A stretch of 64,000 nucleotides of DNA from Mesorhizobium sp. Root552 (GCF_001427285.1 NZ_LMFV01000009.1:1-64000), one strand, 5' to 3'. Positions 1 through 9,770 are shown, numbered from the stretch's first letter. The notes: a model not told the origin generated them from the sequence alone. Translations and numbers: made by a program.

Positions 1-19
1 CTGTCTCATCTTCGCTCCT

Positions 20-436
20 TTGAAAGGCTACAATGAACCAGAAATCCTCCGTTCTCGGTTAAACCGCTTTGGTCCCATCAGCGCTGACGCCGGACAGGCA
101 GCAGTATGGCACCACCAAGCAAAGCGTTTCGGAGGATATTCCACTGAGACACGCCGGTTGATCAGGTCCACGATTGAAGAGGCCATGAAGAAGAGGACCG
201 AAAATGATATTCCCCCGTCCCTTTTATCGAACGACACCAAGGCGAAGGCCCTGCCAAAGCGGAAACTGGTCTTGCCAGGCGCCCGGCTGCTGCGGGACTG
301 GAACGGCAAGACCCATGTCGTTGATGTCATCGAAGGTGGCTATGTCTTTGAGGCAAAGGTCTATCCCTCGCTGACAGCGATTGCAGGCAAGATCACCGGC
401 GTCCACTGGTCAGGCCCGAGGTTCTTTGGGCTATGA
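20..436 (+). CDS. DUF2924 family protein, possibly truncated at the left edge
   Basis: The C-terminal half carries the DUF2924 hallmarks: a GGYSTETRRL stretch, a basic linker, then a PGARLLRDWNGKTH segment and a HWSGPRFFGL ending. The family is small (about 140-170 residues), of unknown biochemical role, and is typically encoded just before a serine recombinase in phage- or island-derived DNA, as here: the last four bases overlap the recombinase start (ATGA), so the two are translationally coupled. The frame is open to the left window edge; the first usable start is TTG at 20, and the first 45 residues look unlike the family, so the real start may lie outside the window or the N-terminus may be degenerate. 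Confidence 0.6.
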   Translation: MKGYNEPEILRSRLNRFGPISADAGQAAVWHHQAKRFGGYSTETRRLIRSTIEEAMKKRTENDIPPSLLSNDTKAKALPKRKLVLPGARLLRDWNGKTHVVDVIEGGYVFEAKVYPSLTAIAGKITGVHWSGPRFFGL

Positions 437-2304
437 GTCTTCCTCAAAAGAAGCTGCGCTGTGCGGTCTATACCCGAAAGTCGACAGAAGAAGGTCTCGA
501 CCAGGAGTTCAACTCACTCGATGCCCAGCATGAAGCCTGTGCCGCCTTCATCGCATCACAGGTGGGTCTGGGCTGGAAGCTTGTGGCCGACCGCTATGAT
601 GATGGCGGCATCTCTGGCGGCACGATGGACAGGCCTGCCCTGCAGCGGCTGTTGCGGGATATCCGCGACCGGAAGATCGATGTGGTGGTGGTCTACAAGA
701 TCGACCGGCTCACCCGCTCCCTGATGGACTTCTCCAGGATCGTCGAGATCTTCGATACGGCAGGGGCTTCCTTTGTCTCCGTCACCCAGCAGTTCAACAC
801 CACCACCTCCATGGGCAGGCTGACGCTCAATGTGCTGTTGTCCTTTGCCCAGTTCGAACGAGAGGTCACAGCCGAGCGCATTCGCGACAAGATCGCCGCC
901 TCAAAGGCCAAGGGCATGTGGATGGGAGGGACTGTTCCGTTAGGATATCGGGTTCAGGATCGCAAACTTCTAGTCAAAGAGCCTGAGGCCAGCTTCGTCC
1001 GTAGCCTATTCAACCGATATCTGGAGATTAAGTCGGTTCCAAAACTTGCCGCGATGGTGAGCAGAGAAGCTGCTGCTGAAGGGAAGCACCGCTCAAGTCA
1101 TCCCGTAGGGGAGAAGCATTCCGAGGTGGGAGAACATGTACGGCCCAACCATGAAGATCTGCAACAAACTCATCCCAGCAGCTCGGCTCATGGAGGTAAT
1201 CTTCAGATATCGGATACGGATGGCGGTCGCGGGAACTCCAGATACTTCACCCGTCCCATGTCCTCTGGCATGCTCTACAAGCTGCTAGCTAATCCCATCT
1301 ACATCGGCAAGCTTCGACACAAGGGCACGATCTATGACGGTGAGCATGACGCCATGGTGGATGTAAAGCTCTTCGATGCCGTACAGGAGCGACTTAAAAT
1401 TGGAGCGGTGGTCCCCAAAGGCTCAACTCCACATCGCGATACACATCTCTTGACCGGCATCCTATTCGATGACACCGGAGATCGTATGGCGCCGACCCAT
1501 GGCAAGGCCAACGGAAGACGCTATCGATATTACATATCTGGCCGGATCAGACGGTCTGCCAAGGCCGTTCCAGAGAGCTGGCGTATCCCCACCCCTGATA
1601 TCGAAAAGGTCATTCAGAGTTATGCGATGCAACTGCTTCGGAACAAATCCTTACTCGCCGACTGGATCCAGCGGCATGCATCAGCAGATATGATACCCAG
1701 CTGTTTGCGACGAACAGAGAAGCTGATTGCAGCTCTTTCGGATCAGACACCACAATATGACAGCCGGCGATCGGTGCTCCGATTGCTGTTCCAGTCCATC
1801 ACACTGACCACATCAGCCATCCGCTTTGAGGTCAAAGCAAGCGAGATAGCAAAATGGCTTCTAGCTAGTCTCGACACTTCGAGCCTCAGCCGCGGCTCCC
1901 AAGCTGCCTGCGCAAAAGATCAAGACACGGGCACAATCGCTCAGATTGCGGCATTCGAGCATCCAATCACCTTACGACGTCGCGGGGTCGGCATGCGCAT
2001 CATAATTGAATCACCCTACCTACAGCCACCAGAGCCGGACCAACCCCTCGTCGATATAATAGCTCGCGCGCATCTTTATCTCGACCACCTTACCAAATCG
2101 CCGGACATGAGTACGAACGCCGTTGCGTCTACATTCAATGTCGATCGCGCCGATGTTGGCCGCATCTTACCGCTCGCGTTCCTCAGCCCCGCAATGCTTG
2201 ATGCTATCCTCACTGGTCGACAGTCCCCCTCCCTTACCGCTCGGCGTCTTGCCCGAATGGACCTGCCGCTCTTATGGTCCGAGCAGGAAGCTGCGCTTCA
2301 GTAA
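433..2304 (+). CDS. Large serine recombinase (site-specific integrase/resolvase family)
   Basis: A 623-residue DNA recombinase that would cut and rejoin DNA through a serine nucleophile. Residues 8-150 form the resolvase catalytic domain: YTRKSTEEG with nucleophile Ser17, an active-site-like KIDRLTRSLMDF, and the QFNTTTSMGRL and FAQFEREVTAERIRDK helix. Residues about 270-340 match the recombinase domain (MLYKLLANPIYIGKLRHKG), and the C-terminus (about 560-620) has the helix-turn-helix and ILTGRQSP ending common in alphaproteobacterial members. Residues about 205-260 are poorly conserved and polar. The first 500 bases look more GC-rich than the rest, which could mean a mosaic gene. It overlaps the DUF2924 gene by 4 bases and lies about 360 bases from the 3' end of tRNA-Ala. 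Probably the integrase of an element extending left of the window. Confidence 0.9.
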   Translation: MSLPQKKLRCAVYTRKSTEEGLDQEFNSLDAQHEACAAFIASQVGLGWKLVADRYDDGGISGGTMDRPALQRLLRDIRDRKIDVVVVYKIDRLTRSLMDFSRIVEIFDTAGASFVSVTQQFNTTTSMGRLTLNVLLSFAQFEREVTAERIRDKIAASKAKGMWMGGTVPLGYRVQDRKLLVKEPEASFVRSLFNRYLEIKSVPKLAAMVSREAAAEGKHRSSHPVGEKHSEVGEHVRPNHEDLQQTHPSSSAHGGNLQISDTDGGRGNSRYFTRPMSSGMLYKLLANPIYIGKLRHKGTIYDGEHDAMVDVKLFDAVQERLKIGAVVPKGSTPHRDTHLLTGILFDDTGDRMAPTHGKANGRRYRYYISGRIRRSAKAVPESWRIPTPDIEKVIQSYAMQLLRNKSLLADWIQRHASADMIPSCLRRTEKLIAALSDQTPQYDSRRSVLRLLFQSITLTTSAIRFEVKASEIAKWLLASLDTSSLSRGSQAACAKDQDTGTIAQIAAFEHPITLRRRGVGMRIIIESPYLQPPEPDQPLVDIIARAHLYLDHLTKSPDMSTNAVASTFNVDRADVGRILPLAFLSPAMLDAILTGRQSPSLTARRLARMDLPLLWSEQEAALQ

Positions 2305-2663
2305 TGCTTCACACTCCTAGCGAGAATCAACCGAACACACGTATCAGCATCCCCTCCTAGAGCACCGTTTCGTTCCACTCCATTCGTCAAAAACTAGGCA
2401 GAGCGCTAATCACAGCGGCACGCTATATCCATGGTCGGCCGCATCACCTGAGACTGCACCATCGCCGCGATGCTCAAGCATCAGGCCACAAAACTTGAGG
2501 GCACAAAAATTGCCTCCAAGAGACGGGTGTCAGAAACCGGCCTGCTAATGCTCTCAAATGCCGTCTCTTCAACCGACCATGATCAACACATACACGATAA
2601 CCTCCTGAAATAGCGACGCTATTCCAGACAGTACATGTGGGCGCAATTTAGCCGATCTGCCGT
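2305..2663. other. Gap between recombinase and tRNA-Ala; no gene seen
   Basis: No credible ORF, RBS-backed start or strong hairpin was seen here. The base composition is more AT-rich than the housekeeping DNA to the right. It is the natural place for one end of the element carrying the recombinase, but no direct repeat of the tRNA 3' end could be recognised inside the window. Confidence 0.4.
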
Positions 2664-2739
<76 letters not shown>

Positions 2740-2889
2740 GTCCAACGGATGGCGCATTTATGAGGCAGCGCCATCCACTGTCAAGCAAGCAATTGGCCAC
2801 ATCGGCGATCATTGCGCCTGCCGGCGCGAAGGCGGGCCTTGCTCGTTTTGCCGGCAATGGCTACATGTCGGCAACAATTGGAGAACGGC

Positions 2890-3180
2890 ATGATCGCCCT
2901 TATTCAGACCCTTGTTCTGGCGCTTGACCTCTATTGGTGGATCATCATCGCCTCGGCCATCTTCTCGTGGCTCTACGCCTTCAATGTGGTCAACCCGCGC
3001 AACCAGTTCGTAGGCACCATCGGCAACATGCTGTTCAAGCTGACCGAGCCGGCCCTGCGGCCGATTCGCCGCTTCATGCCGGACCTCGGCGGCATCGACA
3101 TCTCGCCCATCATCCTCCTGCTTCTGCTGTTCTTCGTCCGGCAATTCCTGTTAACGACGGTCGTGCCACTGATCGTCTGA
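2890..3180 (+). CDS. YggT family integral membrane protein
   Basis: A 96-residue protein with two hydrophobic segments (about residues 5-27 and 70-92) separated by the family signature [20 protein letters not shown] and [16 protein letters not shown]. YggT proteins are small inner-membrane proteins linked to osmotic tolerance or cell-envelope functions; the exact role is not settled. A start at 2812 is possible in frame, but the ATG at 2890 is preceded by GGAGA and gives the usual start of the family. It is followed after 28 bases by a DUF167 gene, a pairing (YggT-YggU) common in proteobacteria. Confidence 0.88.
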   Translation: MIALIQTLVLALDLYWWIIIASAIFSWLYAFNVVNPRNQFVGTIGNMLFKLTEPALRPIRRFMPDLGGIDISPIILLLLLFFVRQFLLTTVVPLIV

Positions 3181-3208
3181 CCCAACAGCGGATGCGTTCG
3201 CTCCAGCC

Positions 3209-3523
3209 ATGAGCCAACCTTTCCGGCTTCGCGATGATGGAATCGATCTCCATATGCGCCTAACGCCGAAATCGGCTGTCGACAGGATCGACGGAATTGA
3301 ACAAACCTCCGACGGGCGCAGCCACGCGAAGGCCCGGGTCCGCGCAGTCCCCGAAAAGGGCGAAGCCAATGAAGCCCTTGAAAGGCTGATCGCCAAGGCG
3401 TTCGGTGTCCCCGCATCCGCCGTGGCGATCGCAGCCGGCCAGACCGCGCGGCTGAAAACGGTGCGTATCACCGGCGATCCAGCAAAACTTGCCGACTGCG
3501 TTGCGCAATTGCGGCAACGCTAG
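3209..3523 (+). CDS. DUF167 (YggU) family protein
   Basis: A 104-residue soluble protein with the DUF167 features: an N-terminal LHMRLTPKS strand, the basic KARVRAVPEKGEANEALERLIAKAFGV core and the AGQTARLKTVRI strand. The family adopts a compact alpha/beta fold and has no firmly assigned function. Located just downstream of yggT on the same strand, probably one operon. Confidence 0.9.
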   Translation: MSQPFRLRDDGIDLHMRLTPKSAVDRIDGIEQTSDGRSHAKARVRAVPEKGEANEALERLIAKAFGVPASAVAIAAGQTARLKTVRITGDPAKLADCVAQLRQR

Positions 3524-3731
3524 AAGATACCTGCGGGCGGTTTTCGGCCGCTGCCCTGCCCCAATCCGCCAGCCCGGCAACGCCGCCGCGATCTAATCCT
3601 TCGGGACAGGACTAGATCGTTGGTGGGACCTCAATTCACCCGAAGAAGCCAATAGTCAAAGCGGGTGCGCGCGAGCGAACATAAGTGTTCAATCGTGCAA
3701 TGCGACATTGCCAAAGCCCGGGCTCACGACG

Positions 3732-6700
3732 ATGAAAATGCTCGACGACAAACGTGAAAGATCGCCGTTGACGGACGGCTCGACAGGGTCAGGAAATTTT
3801 CCGGCGGTCGAGAACCTGGCATTTGGCGGGCATCGCGGCAATGCGTCTTCCTCCGGCAACGGGCAAAAGCCGGCCTTGCAGCGCAAGGCCAAGAAGGCTG
3901 CGGCTGCGGTTTCCGAGAACACCCCTGCGTCTGTGAAGGAAATGGCCGCGCTGGACAGCGCCACCACAGCAACCGTACTTGCCGAGACCAGCACACCGCG
4001 GCCTTCGGGCAAGCGCCAGATCAAGGTTTCGCGCGCAGCCCAACGCCATGCAAAGGTTGAATCGCCCGAAATAGTGTCCGCGGCATCCGCTTTCCTCGGC
4101 TCCGTCCTGGCCATGAACACCGGCAAGGATGGCTATGCACCGGAGCACGCGCCGAACTTTTCGGGTCGCTACGGCAATCTTCAGCAATTGGCAGCGACCG
4201 CGCAGAATCTGGTGTCGTCGTTGCTGACGCCCACGCCCTCGCCGGCACTGTCTGGCGTATCGGCTCCAGCCCCCGCCGGACCGGCGGGCGCAAGCGCACC
4301 GCCATCCGCGCCGGCCGAACACGCAACGCCTCAACCGACGCTCGTGCAAGCACCGGCAACGACAGGAAGTTCACAGCCGTCGCAGAGCGCCGGCGCAGCG
4401 CCGGACGCAGCGCCTGCCACGGTGCTCGACAGCGCGCCTGTCGCCACGATTTCCGGCTGGAATGCGGACTGGCGCGCGGCTGGCGCTGCAATGGCATGCG
4501 GATCCTGTACCGGACGAGCCTGCACGATATGTTCGATCCGCATCGGCGGTCCGACGGCGTCGAATGGCCAGCCGACGGGCTATGCCGCGCGCGTGCTGCA
4601 ATACTACGACACGACCTATGCACCGCCGGTCGGCGGCGGCCTTTCGCCGCTCGATCCGCAATATATGGACACATCGGCATCCGGCGGTACGAACAACGGC
4701 GTTGCTGCGCTGAGCGGACCGAACAATGCGATCGTTCTGGAAAACCAGAAGCAAGGCTCGCCGGAAAGCGAGTGGATGATCGGCGTAGCCGATTCGTCGA
4801 TCGAGGGCTTCTCCGTACAGTTTTCGCTCAATCACGGCGAACGGGTCGACTTCAAGATCGACACCGACTCGACCAACTACCGCATCGACATCTATCGTCT
4901 TGGCTACTACGGCGGCAACGGTGCCACCAAGGTCACCACCATCAACAAGACGCTGGCGAGCGCGCAGGTCCAGCCCGATCCCTTGTTCGATCCGGTCAGG
5001 AAGCTGGTCGATGCCGGCAACTGGAATGTTTCGGCATCGTGGGATGTTCCAGCCGACGCGGTGTCGGGTATCTACATCGCCAAGCTGACCCGCCTCGACG
5101 GATCGCGCGGATCGAACATGATCCCCTTCATCGTGCGCGACGATCAGGCGACGAGCGATATCACCTTCCAGACTTCGGACACGACCTGGCAGGCCTACAA
5201 CTGGTGGGGTGGCTACAATCTTTACGGCGGCATCGACGCCAGCGGCCACGCCGGCCGAGCCAGCGCCGTCAGCTACAACCGCCCGATCATCACGCGCGAC
5301 GGCGGCTTCTCGTCAGGCCCGCAGGACTTCATCTTCTCCGTCGAGTACCCAACGATCCGCTGGCTTGAGCAGAACGGCTACGACGTCAACTACATCACCG
5401 GCATAGACACCGACCGCTCCGGCTCGCAGCTCCTGAACAGCCAGGTGTTCCTGTCGGTCGGCCACGACGAATACTGGTCGGCGCAGCAACGGGCCAATGT
5501 CGAGGCCGCGCGTGACGCCGGCGTCAACCTCGCCTTCCTGAGCGGCAACGAAGTCTATTGGCAGGTGCGCTGGGAATCGAGCATCGACGGCACCGGCACG
5601 CCTTACAAGACGATGGTGTCCTACAAGGAACGCTGGGACAACACCGACACCGACCCGGGCAACACGACTTCGACATGGCGCGATCCCGAACTCGGGGCCG
5701 GACAACCGGAGAACGGCCTGACGGGAACCATCTTCACCGTCGATTCCTACCGTCTCGACACCATCACCATCCCCTATGACATGTCCAATTTCCGCTTCTG
5801 GAGCAATACGGCGGTGGCCGATCTCCAGCCCGGACAGGTCTATTCGCTCCAGAAAAACCTTCTCGGCTATGAGTGGGATTCCGACCTCGACAACGGCGCG
5901 CGGCCGGCCGGCCTGATCAACCTGTCGTCGACGACCGTTGACGTGAACACGCTGCTGCTCGACTACGGCAACACAACCGGTCCGGGCACCGCTACCCACG
6001 CCCTGACCATGTATCGCGCGCCAAGCGGCGCTCTCGTCTTCGGTGCGGGCACGGTTTACTGGTCATGGGGCCTCGATTCCCACCACGACAACGAAGCAAC
6101 GCCGACCGACCCCAACGTCCAGCAGGCAATGGTCAACCTGTTCGCCGAAATGGGCATCCAGCCGGGTACGCTTATGGCAAGCCTGGTGGCAGCTTCGAAG
6201 ACCACCGACCATGCCGCACCGGTGAGCGTTGTTACGTCGCCAACGCAGAGCGGCAGTTACACAGCCGGACAACCGGTCGTCATCAGCGGCACGGCAACCG
6301 ACAGCGGCGGCGGCTTGGTGGCCGTGGTCGAAGTGTCTACCGATGGCGGCACCACCTGGCGCCGCGCCAGCGGCCTTCAGAACTGGACCTATACGTTCAC
6401 GCCGCTCGCCGGCGGCACCTACAACATCAAGACGCGTGCGGTCGACGACAGCGTCAACCTCGAGACGCCCGGAGCCGGTGTCAACATTACGGTCACGCCG
6501 GCACAGCTGACCAGCCTGTTTTCACCATCGGAAGTGCCTGAGATCCTCTCCGACCGGGACAGCCGGTTCGTCAACATCGGTATGAGGTTCAGCTCGTCCC
6601 AGTCCGGCACGATCATCGGCATGAAGTTCTACAAGGGCCTCGGCGACGGCGGCACCCATGTCGGAACCCTGTGGTCCTCGACCGGCACCAAGCTCGCCAC

Positions 6701-9419
6701 CGCGACATTCACCAACGAGACCGCCAGCGGCTGGCAAACGGTGGTCTTCAGCAACCCCGTGCAGATTTCCGCCGGCACTACCTACATGGTGAGCTACCTG
6801 TCGAGCGGCCACTACGCGGACACGGAAAACTACTTTACGACCGCAAAAACCAACGGACCGCTCACCGCACCCGCCGGGAACGGCTACTATACCTACGCCG
6901 ACGACACGGCCTTCCCGACCAGTGCTTCAAACGGCGTCAATTACTTTGTCGACGTGATCTTCAGCCCGACCAACAGCGTCAACGCACCGCCTGTCGGCGT
7001 GAACGACAACGGGTTCCAGATATCTCGCGACACGTCCTTTACCTTCACCGCGGCTCAACTTCTGGCCAACGACACCGATCCCAATGGCGATATCCTTTCG
7101 CTGACCGGCGCAGGTGCGGCAGCCCACGGTTCCGTCACTTTCAACGCCCAGAACAACACCATCACCTTCACGCCGACCGCCGGCTATACCGGCGCTGCCA
7201 GCTTCGGCTATTCGATTTCGGACGGAAGGGGCGGAGTAGGCTCGGCAATCGTCAACATGACGGTCGCGGACCCAGCCGTTAACCAGACGATTTTCTCGGC
7301 GACGGATACGCCTGCGAACCTGAACGACCCGGACCGGGTCCAGTTGAACCTGGGCGTGCGGTTCAGTTCGTCGGTCGACGGCACCATCACCGGCATCAAG
7401 TACTACAAGGGCTCGGGCGACGTCGGCACGCATACCGGCACGCTGTGGTCCTCGACCGGCACGCTGATCGCCACCGCCACCTTCACCAACGAGACGGCGA
7501 GCGGCTGGCAGACGGTCACCTTCTCCAACCCGGTCGCCATCACCGCCGGCACCAGCTATGTCGCAAGCTTCCACAGCTTCGGCGGCTACACCTCGACGTC
7601 GAACTATTTCGCCACGCCCAAGACCACCGGCCCGCTGACGGCCACGGCCGGCGTCTACACCTATGGCAACGGCAACCTGTTCCCGTCCAGCACCTATGCC
7701 AACACCAACTACTGGGTCGATGTCGTCTTCAGCCAGACGCCGGTCACCAACACCGCACCCGTCGCCACCAACGACACCGGCTACACGACGACGCAGAACA
7801 CGGCGCTGCAGATCGCTGCCGCCTCGCTTCTGGCCAACGACACCGACGCCAATGGCGATCCGCTCACCATCACCGGCGTCAGCGCACCCTCGGGCGGCAC
7901 CGCGACATTCAACGCCCAGACCAACACCATCACCTTCACGCCGACCGCCGGCTATAGCGGCGCGGCTGGCTTCACCTACGCCATCTCCGATGGACGCGGA
8001 GGCACATCGTCGGCAACCGTCTCCCTCAACGTGACGGTGCCGAACACGCCGCCGGTCGCCACCAACGACAGCGGCTACACCACCCAGCAAGGCACCGCGC
8101 TGCAGATCACCGCCGCCTCGCTTCTGGCCAACGACACCGACGCCAATGGCGACCCGCTCACCATCACCGGCGTCAGCGCGCCCTCGGGCGGCACGGCGGT
8201 CTTCAACGCCCAGACCAACACCATCACCTTCACGCCGACCGCCGGCTACACCGGCGCGGCCGGCTTTACCTACGCCATCTCCGACGGCAAGGGTGGCACG
8301 GCGTCCGCAACCGTGGCGCTCACCGTCACAGCGACACCGAATACCGCACCGGTCGCAACCAACGACACCGGCTATACGACGACGCAGAACACGGCGCTGC
8401 AGATCACCGCCGCATCGCTTCTGGCCAACGACACCGACGCCAATGGCGATCCGCTCACCATCACCGGCGTCAGCGCGCCATCCAATGGCACGGCGACCTT
8501 CAACGCGCAGACCAACACCATCACCTTCACGCCGACTGCCGGCTACACCGGCGCGGCCGGCTTCACCTATGCCATCTCGGATGGACGCGGCGGCGCATCG
8601 TCTGCAACCGTCTCCCTCAACGTGACGGCGCCGCCACCGAATACACCGCCGGTCGCCACCAACGACACCGGCTTCACCACCCAGCAGAACACGGCGCTGC
8701 AGATCACCGCCGCCTCGCTTCTGGCCAACGACACCGATGCCAATGGCGATCCGCTCACCATCACCGGCGTCAGCGCGCCATCCAACGGCACGGCGACCTT
8801 CAACGCCCAGACCAACACCGTCACCTTCACGCCTACCGCCGGCTATACCGGCGCGGCTGGCTTCACCTATGCCATCTCGGACGGCAAGGGCGGAACATCG
8901 TCCGCAACCGTATCTCTCAACGTCACAACACCGCCACCCGCTACGCAGAGCCTGTTTGCATCGAACTCGACACCAGCGATCATCGCCGACAACGATCCGA
9001 ATTCGGTCGAGCTTGGCATGAAGTTTACAGCCTCGACGGCAGGCACCATCACCGGCATCAAGTTCTACAAGGGGTCGCAGAATACGGGCACGCACACCGG
9101 CAGCCTGTGGACCTCGACCGGCAGTCTGATGGGAACGCTGACCTTCACCAACGAGACGGCGAGCGGCTGGCAATCGGCGACCTTCAACACGCCGATCCAG
9201 ATCTCGGCTGGTCAGACCTATGTCGTTTCGTACCACACCAACGGCTTCTACTCCGCGAACAACAACTACTTCACCGCCCCTGTCACAAATGGGCCCCTTA
9301 CTGCACCCGTGAATGCCGGGGTCTACGCCTATGGAAGTAGCTCTGTATTCCCGACCAGCACATGGAATGCGTCCAACTACTGGGTCGATGTAATGTTCAA
9401 CGGACAGCTTGCCGCGTAG
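3732..9419 (+). CDS. Giant modular protein: DMFase-like domain, DUF4082 domains and cadherin-like repeats; probable type I secretion substrate
   Basis: A protein of about 1895 residues. Residues 1-330 are Ala/Pro/Ser-rich with no signal peptide and a four-cysteine cluster CGSCTGRACTIC near 255-270. Residues about 337-815 resemble the C-terminal domain of the N,N-dimethylformamidase large subunit (DUF6605 type), with GHDEYWS and GNEVYWQVRWE motifs. An Ig-like domain follows (832-920), then DUF4082 (928-1085), a cadherin-like/tandem-95 repeat (about 1090-1185), DUF4082 (1187-1335), four near-identical cadherin-like repeats (1340-1735; LLANDTDANGDPLT, FTPTAGYTGAAGFTYAISDG) and a final DUF4082 (1740-1895). 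No RTX nonapeptides were seen. The exporter genes follow directly, so secretion by that system is inferred. Whether the DMFase-like domain is catalytic is unknown. Start chosen at ATG 3732; TTG 3708 is also possible. Confidence 0.85.
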   Translation: MKMLDDKRERSPLTDGSTGSGNFPAVENLAFGGHRGNASSSGNGQKPALQRKAKKAAAAVSENTPASVKEMAALDSATTATVLAETSTPRPSGKRQIKVSRAAQRHAKVESPEIVSAASAFLGSVLAMNTGKDGYAPEHAPNFSGRYGNLQQLAATAQNLVSSLLTPTPSPALSGVSAPAPAGPAGASAPPSAPAEHATPQPTLVQAPATTGSSQPSQSAGAAPDAAPATVLDSAPVATISGWNADWRAAGAAMACGSCTGRACTICSIRIGGPTASNGQPTGYAARVLQYYDTTYAPPVGGGLSPLDPQYMDTSASGGTNNGVAALSGPNNAIVLENQKQGSPESEWMIGVADSSIEGFSVQFSLNHGERVDFKIDTDSTNYRIDIYRLGYYGGNGATKVTTINKTLASAQVQPDPLFDPVRKLVDAGNWNVSASWDVPADAVSGIYIAKLTRLDGSRGSNMIPFIVRDDQATSDITFQTSDTTWQAYNWWGGYNLYGGIDASGHAGRASAVSYNRPIITRDGGFSSGPQDFIFSVEYPTIRWLEQNGYDVNYITGIDTDRSGSQLLNSQVFLSVGHDEYWSAQQRANVEAARDAGVNLAFLSGNEVYWQVRWESSIDGTGTPYKTMVSYKERWDNTDTDPGNTTSTWRDPELGAGQPENGLTGTIFTVDSYRLDTITIPYDMSNFRFWSNTAVADLQPGQVYSLQKNLLGYEWDSDLDNGARPAGLINLSSTTVDVNTLLLDYGNTTGPGTATHALTMYRAPSGALVFGAGTVYWSWGLDSHHDNEATPTDPNVQQAMVNLFAEMGIQPGTLMASLVAASKTTDHAAPVSVVTSPTQSGSYTAGQPVVISGTATDSGGGLVAVVEVSTDGGTTWRRASGLQNWTYTFTPLAGGTYNIKTRAVDDSVNLETPGAGVNITVTPAQLTSLFSPSEVPEILSDRDSRFVNIGMRFSSSQSGTIIGMKFYKGLGDGGTHVGTLWSSTGTKLATATFTNETASGWQTVVFSNPVQISAGTTYMVSYLSSGHYADTENYFTTAKTNGPLTAPAGNGYYTYADDTAFPTSASNGVNYFVDVIFSPTNSVNAPPVGVNDNGFQISRDTSFTFTAAQLLANDTDPNGDILSLTGAGAAAHGSVTFNAQNNTITFTPTAGYTGAASFGYSISDGRGGVGSAIVNMTVADPAVNQTIFSATDTPANLNDPDRVQLNLGVRFSSSVDGTITGIKYYKGSGDVGTHTGTLWSSTGTLIATATFTNETASGWQTVTFSNPVAITAGTSYVASFHSFGGYTSTSNYFATPKTTGPLTATAGVYTYGNGNLFPSSTYANTNYWVDVVFSQTPVTNTAPVATNDTGYTTTQNTALQIAAASLLANDTDANGDPLTITGVSAPSGGTATFNAQTNTITFTPTAGYSGAAGFTYAISDGRGGTSSATVSLNVTVPNTPPVATNDSGYTTQQGTALQITAASLLANDTDANGDPLTITGVSAPSGGTAVFNAQTNTITFTPTAGYTGAAGFTYAISDGKGGTASATVALTVTATPNTAPVATNDTGYTTTQNTALQITAASLLANDTDANGDPLTITGVSAPSNGTATFNAQTNTITFTPTAGYTGAAGFTYAISDGRGGASSATVSLNVTAPPPNTPPVATNDTGFTTQQNTALQITAASLLANDTDANGDPLTITGVSAPSNGTATFNAQTNTVTFTPTAGYTGAAGFTYAISDGKGGTSSATVSLNVTTPPPATQSLFASNSTPAIIADNDPNSVELGMKFTASTAGTITGIKFYKGSQNTGTHTGSLWTSTGSLMGTLTFTNETASGWQSATFNTPIQISAGQTYVVSYHTNGFYSANNNYFTAPVTNGPLTAPVNAGVYAYGSSSVFPTSTWNASNYWVDVMFNGQLAA
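7749..8936 (+). repeat. Four tandem about 294-300-bp coding repeats (cadherin-like units)
   Basis: Units begin at about 7749, 8043, 8340 and 8640 (spacing 294, 297, 300) and end near 8936. Long stretches are nearly identical at base level, for example the segment coding for LLANDTDANGDPLTITGVSAP and that for FNAQTNTITFTPTAGY. A more diverged fifth unit lies at about 7000-7270. Such near-identity suggests recent duplication or gene conversion; copy number is likely to vary between strains. Confidence 0.9.
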
Positions 9420-9435
9420 TATATTCCACTACGCG
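9413..9435 (+). promoter_or_regulatory. Perfect 8-bp hairpin over the stop codon of the giant gene
   Basis: CGCGTAGT (9413-9420) and ACTACGCG (9428-9435) are exact inverted repeats with a 7-base loop; the TAG stop (9417-9419) lies in the left arm. No T-run follows. It could be a 3' end stabiliser or partial attenuator that lowers exporter expression relative to the substrate. Confidence 0.5.
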
Positions 9436-9476
9436 ACAAGCACTGTCGGACATCCGGCCCAGAGGAAGGACACGCA

Positions 9477-9770
9477 ATGCACCAGGAATTGTACGCCGAC
9501 GGTATCGGCGAGGTCACTGTCAGCGGCACCATCGTGCGCATCGACCTTGTCAGCCTGTCGCCGAGCGAACGTGATCATGCCAATTCTCCAAAGCCGGTGT
9601 TCCGCCAGCGCGTCATCATGCCGGTTGAGGCCTTCGCCAACAGCGTCGAGTTGATGCAAAAGGTGCTGCAGGGCCTGATTGACGCCGGCGCGGTGAAGAA
9701 GACGCCAGTCGCACCCGCGGAAGCCGAGAAGCATGGCCGTAGCGTAAACGGCTCACCCAACTTCAGCTGA
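9477..9770 (+). CDS. Small unknown protein in the type I secretion locus
   Basis: A 97-residue soluble protein, preceded by AGAGGAAGGA. The middle part has a strand-rich pattern (GEVTVSGTIVRIDLVSLSP) and a helix (FANSVELMQKVLQGLIDAGAV) after RQRVIMPVEAF; the C-terminal 30 residues are polar and probably disordered. No family recognised with confidence; the layout is loosely like DUF3467 proteins. It lies 57 bases after the giant gene and 32 bases before the exporter ATPase, so an accessory role in secretion (chaperone or regulator) is plausible but unproven. Confidence 0.7.
   Translation: MHQELYADGIGEVTVSGTIVRIDLVSLSPSERDHANSPKPVFRQRVIMPVEAFANSVELMQKVLQGLIDAGAVKKTPVAPAEAEKHGRSVNGSPNFS

Noticed and set aside
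2305..2663. A duplicated tRNA 3' end (attachment site) near the recombinase
   Set aside because: No repeat of the tRNA 3' sequence was recognised in this stretch or elsewhere left of the tRNA within the window.
7749..8936. Tandem repeats considered as a CRISPR array or non-coding satellite
   Set aside because: Unit length is close to 300 bases, in frame, without spacers, and encodes cadherin-like domains.
6927..9236. A 769-codon open frame on the minus strand inside the giant gene
   Set aside because: It is the antisense of the GC-rich repeats; Arg/Gly-rich nonsense composition, no domain, no RBS, and the sense frame has clear conserved domains.
3732..9419. RTX calcium-binding repeats in the giant protein
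   Set aside because: No GGxGxDxUx nonapeptides were found; the repeats are of the cadherin-like/tandem-95 type.
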